A stretch of DNA of 19,000 bases, taken from positions 1 through 19,000 of the forward strand of contig CAKSPC010000047.1 in assembly GCA_934481445.1 (NCBI GenBank). The letters run 5' to 3'. Below, piece after piece: positions 15,023-19,000 of the stretch. Made by a program: the position numbers and the translations under genes. A model generated the notes under the pieces. The model saw only the letters and a list, made by a program, of their open reading frames with translations. It did not search any database and was not told the origin of the DNA. This DNA is from an uncultured Oscillospiraceae bacterium (GTDB taxonomy: Bacteria; Bacillota; Clostridia; Oscillospirales; Ruminococcaceae). Every line of letters starts with the position of its first letter. Position 1 is the stretch's first letter.

Positions 15023-15051
15023 TTGACAAAATAACCATTATATAGTATAAT
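15023..15051 (+). promoter_or_regulatory. Consensus promoter of the hydrolase/transglutaminase operon
   Basis: TTGACA (15023-15028) and TATAAT (15046-15051) are separated by 17 bases. The expected transcript starts near 15058, about 30 bases before the ATG. No second promoter is evident before the gene at 16587, so this one probably serves both. Confidence 0.87.
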
Positions 15052-15088
15052 AAAATTAACTATAAATAAATCGTAGGAAGGGCAACAG

Positions 15089-16546
15089 ATGGCAGATGAA
15101 CTTATAAGCAGCATATTCCCCGAAGAGAAGGATATCTCCGTTTTCTCCGACATCACAGCCGAGGTAGAGGCAATGCGAAAGCGCCGCTTCACCGCCGATA
15201 AGAAGATGCTGGATAATACGGGGATAGTTATAGATATAAACAACATAAAGGATATTCCTGAGGGCAGGGTGACTTTTCGCATCGGAAGTGCAAAGTTCGA
15301 GTGTATGTTCCACAGGGGAAAGAAAAAGAAGCTTTTCCTCATCCTCGACGGCGCAAGAACGCACAGCGGCGGAAAGAAGCGCAGCGTTCCCATCTTCAAC
15401 AGATGGAGCTGGTATCCCTATTCCGACTGCAGCTGGATAAGCGTTGAGGATCCGATGTATTTCGTCAACGACGACATAACCCTCGGCTGGTTCTGGGGCA
15501 CGCAGAATGAGAATTTCCGACAGTATACCGCACAGCTTGCGGCGGCAATAGCGGAGCACCTCGGTGTTCCGAAACAGAGCGTTGTGTTCTACGGCGGTTC
15601 GGGCGGCGGCACGGCGGCGATACATTCCGCGGCACTGTTCGGCGGCGGAGTTGCGGTTTCGATAAATGGACAGGTCAATTTTGAGTACGGTCACAAGGAT
15701 ATCGACAATTTCATAAAATACACGGGCATGGATATCCGCAATCCCGATAAGTTCGAGCGGAATGATATCTGCGGCGTGATGAAAAGATATCCCGATACCA
15801 GGTATGTGCTGGTGGAAAACTGCCGCTCCGAATGGGATCTTGTGGACCATGCGAGATATTTTTCAAAGAAGCTCGGCATAGAGCCAAAATATGGCGTATC
15901 GCGCTTCGGCAATATATATACCTACCTTTATGACGCGGCGGGAAAATCCCCGCACACCGCCTTTGAAAACAAGAATACGTTCTTCGCGATAAACCTGCTG
16001 ACTGAGATAGCGGCGCGCGGAGAGGATGTGGAAAAATATCGCTCGCTGTTCATGCTCTTCGGCGAGATATGGAGCGACGAAATAACCATGGGCGAGGCAT
16101 ACGCCGCCATGAAGAATACCCCGGATAATCTTCTTGATCCTTTAAACGGCGTTGCGATTTACGACCCGAATGTGGTTGCGATAAAGCCAGAAGCAGTGGC
16201 GGAAACCGCGGTTGTCGAGAACGTTGTTCTTGAAGCTGGCGGCGATAAATATAAGAATTATATGTATACCGGCATCAAGCCGAACTCCATGTACAGCGTT
16301 ACGGTGTCGGGATTCTCCTCCAAGAACAACCTTAGCGAGTATTCGATAGGTCTGTTTGATACTGTTAGCAGAAAATTCTACAAGATTTCCGGGGTGCGGA
16401 CCGGACGCGACGGGGAATTCTGCTTCTCCGTGGGGAGATCACAGGCGAAGCTCGGGCTCTGTATATTCGCAGGCCTTCACGGAAAGACCGCGGGCAACAG
16501 CGTCAGCATTGCAAAGATCACGATAAAAAGGGCAGACATCCGATAA
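15089..16546 (+). CDS. Alpha/beta-hydrolase-fold protein, glycan-locus type
   Basis: A 485-residue protein without signal peptide or membrane helices, so cytoplasmic. The centre looks like an alpha/beta hydrolase: FLILDGARTHSG (about 90-101) as an early strand and oxyanion region, a nucleophile elbow YGGSGGGTAAIHSAALFG with Ser171, a candidate acid Asp250 in SEWDLVDHARYF after a strand, and a candidate base His289 in GKSPHTAF. Their order and spacing fit a Ser-Asp-His triad. From about 385 to the end is a separate beta-rich domain (YKNYMYTGIKPNSMYSVTVSG...), possibly carbohydrate-binding. Related hydrolase-fold proteins occur in capsule clusters (XcbB/CpsF type) and as Asp2 in accessory Sec loci, where an O-acetyltransferase role is known; I cannot say which is nearer. 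AGGAAGGG (15075-15082) fixes the ATG. The secreted transglutaminase-like gene starts 41 bases after its stop with no terminator between, so the two are probably co-transcribed. Substrate unknown. Confidence 0.72.
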   Translation: MADELISSIFPEEKDISVFSDITAEVEAMRKRRFTADKKMLDNTGIVIDINNIKDIPEGRVTFRIGSAKFECMFHRGKKKKLFLILDGARTHSGGKKRSVPIFNRWSWYPYSDCSWISVEDPMYFVNDDITLGWFWGTQNENFRQYTAQLAAAIAEHLGVPKQSVVFYGGSGGGTAAIHSAALFGGGVAVSINGQVNFEYGHKDIDNFIKYTGMDIRNPDKFERNDICGVMKRYPDTRYVLVENCRSEWDLVDHARYFSKKLGIEPKYGVSRFGNIYTYLYDAAGKSPHTAFENKNTFFAINLLTEIAARGEDVEKYRSLFMLFGEIWSDEITMGEAYAAMKNTPDNLLDPLNGVAIYDPNVVAIKPEAVAETAVVENVVLEAGGDKYKNYMYTGIKPNSMYSVTVSGFSSKNNLSEYSIGLFDTVSRKFYKISGVRTGRDGEFCFSVGRSQAKLGLCIFAGLHGKTAGNSVSIAKITIKRADIR

Positions 16547-16586
16547 GCGGGGTCTGTCGGGTTTATATATGGAAAGGAAGGTACCG

Positions 16587-19000
16587 ATGAAGCATTCATT
16601 CAGGAGCATCATTGCCGCGATGCTTGCGGCGGTGATAGCGGTGCAGCCCGTCTATGCGTCCGCCGAGGACGAATATGTCGTTTCGGCGCAGGAACGTCTT
16701 GACGAGTTAAATGCACTCGCGGAAGACAGCACGGACTGCGAGGTCGGAGTATTCGGAATAGAAATATCCGACGACGACGCGGAGTTTATGAATTCCGTCG
16801 TCCTCAGCGACTATGCAGCCGGCGAGGAAAGCATAGTAGACAACGGCGATCTTGATCTTTCGGCCAACACCACGAAATACTTCTACTCCCAGCTTTCCGC
16901 GGAAGAAAAGACGATGTACAACGACCTGTACAGCGCCTGCGCAAAGTATGCTGCCGACCGCAGCACAGACTACACGGCAAAGACCACCGAGTATGTCAGC
17001 CGTCCGTCCTCCGTGGATGACGCCAGGCTGAGGGTAATAATCAACGCGTTCTATTTTTCCAATCCGCAGTTCTATTTCATTAAAAACGGATACTACTATT
17101 CTTCTTCGAGAGTAGCGCTGATGGTTGAAGAAGATATGGCGGCCGCTTCCACCAGAAACAGCTACGGCGACCGGCTTGAAACCATCACCGAGGAACTCAT
17201 TGCAGGCGCTTCCGGCATGACCGACGACCTTGAGATAGAAACCTACATATTTGAATACCTTGTCGACAGAATAGACTATGTAAAGACAGGATATCATCAG
17301 AGCATGGCGGGCGCGCTTGTTGACGGAAAATGCGTCTGCAACGGATACGCCATGTCGATGCAGTATCTTTGCACCGCGCTCGGTCTGGACAGCGTCGGCG
17401 TAGTTGGTCAGAACCACGCATGGAACCGCGTAAAGCTTTATGGCAACTGGTATGAGATCGACGTTACGTGGATGGATCAGGGCGGCGTAAGCGATATATG
17501 GTACAAGTGGTGCAACAAGAGCCACGCCACCATACTCAGCCAGGATACGCAGCACAATTCCAACGCGCATACTGTCGAGAGCACATTTTATGTGAACCTT
17601 GACCTGCCCGACTGCAATTATGACACAGTGCAGAAGCCCGCGTCGGATGATTCTGTAAAGATCAACGCGACGAACTTCCCCGACAGCACTTTCAGAAGCT
17701 ATGTTTCCGATAATTTCGATACCGACGGCAGCGGTACGCTTTCCGAAAGCGAGATAGCTGCGGTAAAGAAGATAGACGTAAGCGACAAGGGAATTTCCGA
17801 CCTTACAGGCGTGGAATATTTCACCGAGCTTACAACGCTTTATTGTTCCGACAATAATCTCTCTTTTTTAGAGGTAGGAGCGAACAAGAAGCTTACATCC
17901 CTGTGGTTCAACGGAAACAAGAATATTATTTCCTTGGATCTCAGCAAGAACACCGCGCTCACGGAACTTGCGGGATACGATACCTCTCTCATCTCCGTTG
18001 ACCTCAGCAATAATACGGCGCTTCAGAAGCTTTATCTGCACAAGACGAACCTCGATTCCATCGACTTGAGCAATCACACCAGGCTTACAAATCTTTGGGT
18101 AAACGAGTGCAGGCTCACCTCGCTTGATGTAAGCAAGAACACAAAGCTTGAGGAGCTTATCTGCAACGACAACGAGCTGACCGCCCTGAACGTAAGCGCA
18201 AATTCCGCACTTACGAAGCTCTGGGCGCACAATAATGCGATAACATCCATCAGCCTTATCAACTGCTCTTCTCTCGGTTCCCTTTCTATAGGCGGGAATG
18301 CGCTTACGCGCCTTGATTTAAGCAGAAACACGGTACTTACCGAACTCTGGTGCGCGAAGAACAACCTCGTTGCGCTGGATATCAGCAATAATACCTCCCT
18401 CAAGACTATCAGCGCAACAGATAATGTTTACACTCTTACCTCCGCATCCCTCGGCGTGCTTACCCCCGGCGGATTCAAGGCGGCAAACGCAAGCAACTGG
18501 ACGGGCGCAGAGTATGACAGCAGCAAGAATGCCCTCAAGAATATCACCGCTGATGTCGTAACTTATGATTATAATATAGGGCGCAATACCACCGTAACAT
18601 TCTCCCTCAAGATAGGCTTCACGCCCGATGCTGCAAAGCCTGCGCTTCCAAAGCTTACGGTAGTGGCAGGGGACAGCAGCGCGCAGCTTAGCTGGACGGC
18701 AGTCGACGGCGCGACGACCTACCGCGTGTTCAAGATAACCGACGGCGTTTACACCAAGGTGCTTGATTACAACAAGACGAGCGGACTGACGGTCGGCGGC
18801 CTTACCAACGGAAAGACTTACGGCTTTATTGTCCTTGCGGTGAACGGTGATACAGTTTCCGATTACACCGACGATGATATTGTGTATGTGACGCCCAAGG
18901 CGCCCGCGCCCGCGAGCCTTGCACTTCCAAAGCTTACGGTAGTGGCAGGGGACAGCAGCGCGCAGCTTAGCTGGACGGCAGTCGACGGCGCGACGACCTA
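16587..19000 (+). CDS. Secreted transglutaminase-like/LRR/Fn3-like protein, 3' end cut off
   Basis: Open from the ATG at 16587 to the window edge (804 codons seen). Order: signal peptide (KHSFR then a hydrophobic run to VYASA, cut near 26); a helical region (about 27-190) with KYFYSQLSAEEKTMYNDLY; a transglutaminase-like core with Cys251 in GKCVCNGYA, His277 in NHAWNRV and Asp292 in YEIDVTWMD, the spacing expected of a papain-like Cys-His-Asp triad; a segment INATNFPDSTFR; an EF-hand loop at 378-389 (Asp378, Asp380, Ser382, Ser386, Glu389); about nine 21-residue LRRs (415 to about 615); a cap with ASNWTGAEYD and KNITADVVTYDY; then Fn3-like modules starting near 687 and 780. The core could be a protease, a crosslinker or inactive. 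AAAGGAAGG (16573-16581) precedes the ATG by five bases. Anchoring cannot be judged, because the C-terminus is outside the window. Confidence 0.88.
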   Translation, partial: MKHSFRSIIAAMLAAVIAVQPVYASAEDEYVVSAQERLDELNALAEDSTDCEVGVFGIEISDDDAEFMNSVVLSDYAAGEESIVDNGDLDLSANTTKYFYSQLSAEEKTMYNDLYSACAKYAADRSTDYTAKTTEYVSRPSSVDDARLRVIINAFYFSNPQFYFIKNGYYYSSSRVALMVEEDMAAASTRNSYGDRLETITEELIAGASGMTDDLEIETYIFEYLVDRIDYVKTGYHQSMAGALVDGKCVCNGYAMSMQYLCTALGLDSVGVVGQNHAWNRVKLYGNWYEIDVTWMDQGGVSDIWYKWCNKSHATILSQDTQHNSNAHTVESTFYVNLDLPDCNYDTVQKPASDDSVKINATNFPDSTFRSYVSDNFDTDGSGTLSESEIAAVKKIDVSDKGISDLTGVEYFTELTTLYCSDNNLSFLEVGANKKLTSLWFNGNKNIISLDLSKNTALTELAGYDTSLISVDLSNNTALQKLYLHKTNLDSIDLSNHTRLTNLWVNECRLTSLDVSKNTKLEELICNDNELTALNVSANSALTKLWAHNNAITSISLINCSSLGSLSIGGNALTRLDLSRNTVLTELWCAKNNLVALDISNNTSLKTISATDNVYTLTSASLGVLTPGGFKAANASNWTGAEYDSSKNALKNITADVVTYDYNIGRNTTVTFSLKIGFTPDAAKPALPKLTVVAGDSSAQLSWTAVDGATTYRVFKITDGVYTKVLDYNKTSGLTVGGLTNGKTYGFIVLAVNGDTVSDYTDDDIVYVTPKAPAPASLALPKLTVVAGDSSAQLSWTAVDGATT
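18645..19000 (+). repeat. Tandem 279-bp Fn3-like module repeat
   Basis: Bases 18645-18721 recur without a mismatch at 18924-19000, an offset of 279 bases or 93 codons, and the window ends inside the second copy. The encoded module begins LPKLTVVAGDSSAQLSWTAV and ends DDDIVYVTP. Exact identity over 77 bases means a recent duplication or homogenisation, and more copies may lie beyond the edge. Confidence 0.92.

Noticed and set aside
16707..17570. A 287-residue open frame on the minus strand
   Set aside because: Antisense to the transglutaminase-like core, whose Cys-His-Asp motifs are on the plus strand.

Overview
The window looks like a surface-polysaccharide and surface-protein region of a Gram-positive anaerobe of the class Clostridia, most likely a Ruminococcus-like member of the Oscillospiraceae. 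This rests on gene content and style: consensus TTGACA/TATAAT promoters, strong AGGAGG-type ribosome sites, frequent ATA isoleucine codons, hairpin-plus-T-run terminators, and large secreted proteins built from leucine-rich repeats (LRR), EF-hand loops and fibronectin-III-like (Fn3-like) modules. No rRNA, tRNA, CRISPR array, insertion sequence or phage gene was seen. Species cannot be assigned from sequence alone.

Layout. (1) 1-876: 3' part of a membrane-bound GtrB/DPM1-type GT2 glycosyltransferase (+). (2) 913-3444: a two-gene minus-strand operon, a DUF4422 glycosyltransferase followed by a GlfT2-like galactofuranosyltransferase. It has a consensus promoter, a structured ~95-base leader, and a hairpin shared with the convergent GT2 gene. 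(3) 3725-7075: a 1116-residue secreted protein of Fn3-like modules. (4) 7213-8787: a secreted EF-hand/LRR protein whose last ~175 codons are collinear with the 3' end of the previous gene. (5) 8966-14925: a three-gene operon (GT2 with coiled-coil tail, then two tandem paralogous GT2-GT4 fusions) with its own promoter and terminator. (6) 15089 to the window end: a cytoplasmic alpha/beta-hydrolase-fold protein, then a secreted transglutaminase-like/EF-hand/LRR/Fn3-like protein that runs off the edge.

How the genes may work together. At least five proteins carrying seven glycosyltransferase domains sit beside three exported proteins that draw on one pool of modules. The conservative reading is a cell-wall or capsular glycan locus, possibly with galactofuranose, next to a surface-protein island. 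A more speculative reading is that the glycosyltransferases and the hydrolase-fold enzyme modify the exported proteins. The most notable items are the module-shuffled exported family with a distinctive terminal module, a 3' segment apparently homogenised between neighbouring genes, an (AT)6 tract inside one promoter spacer, the structured leader of the DUF4422 operon, and the tandem dual-domain glycosyltransferases.
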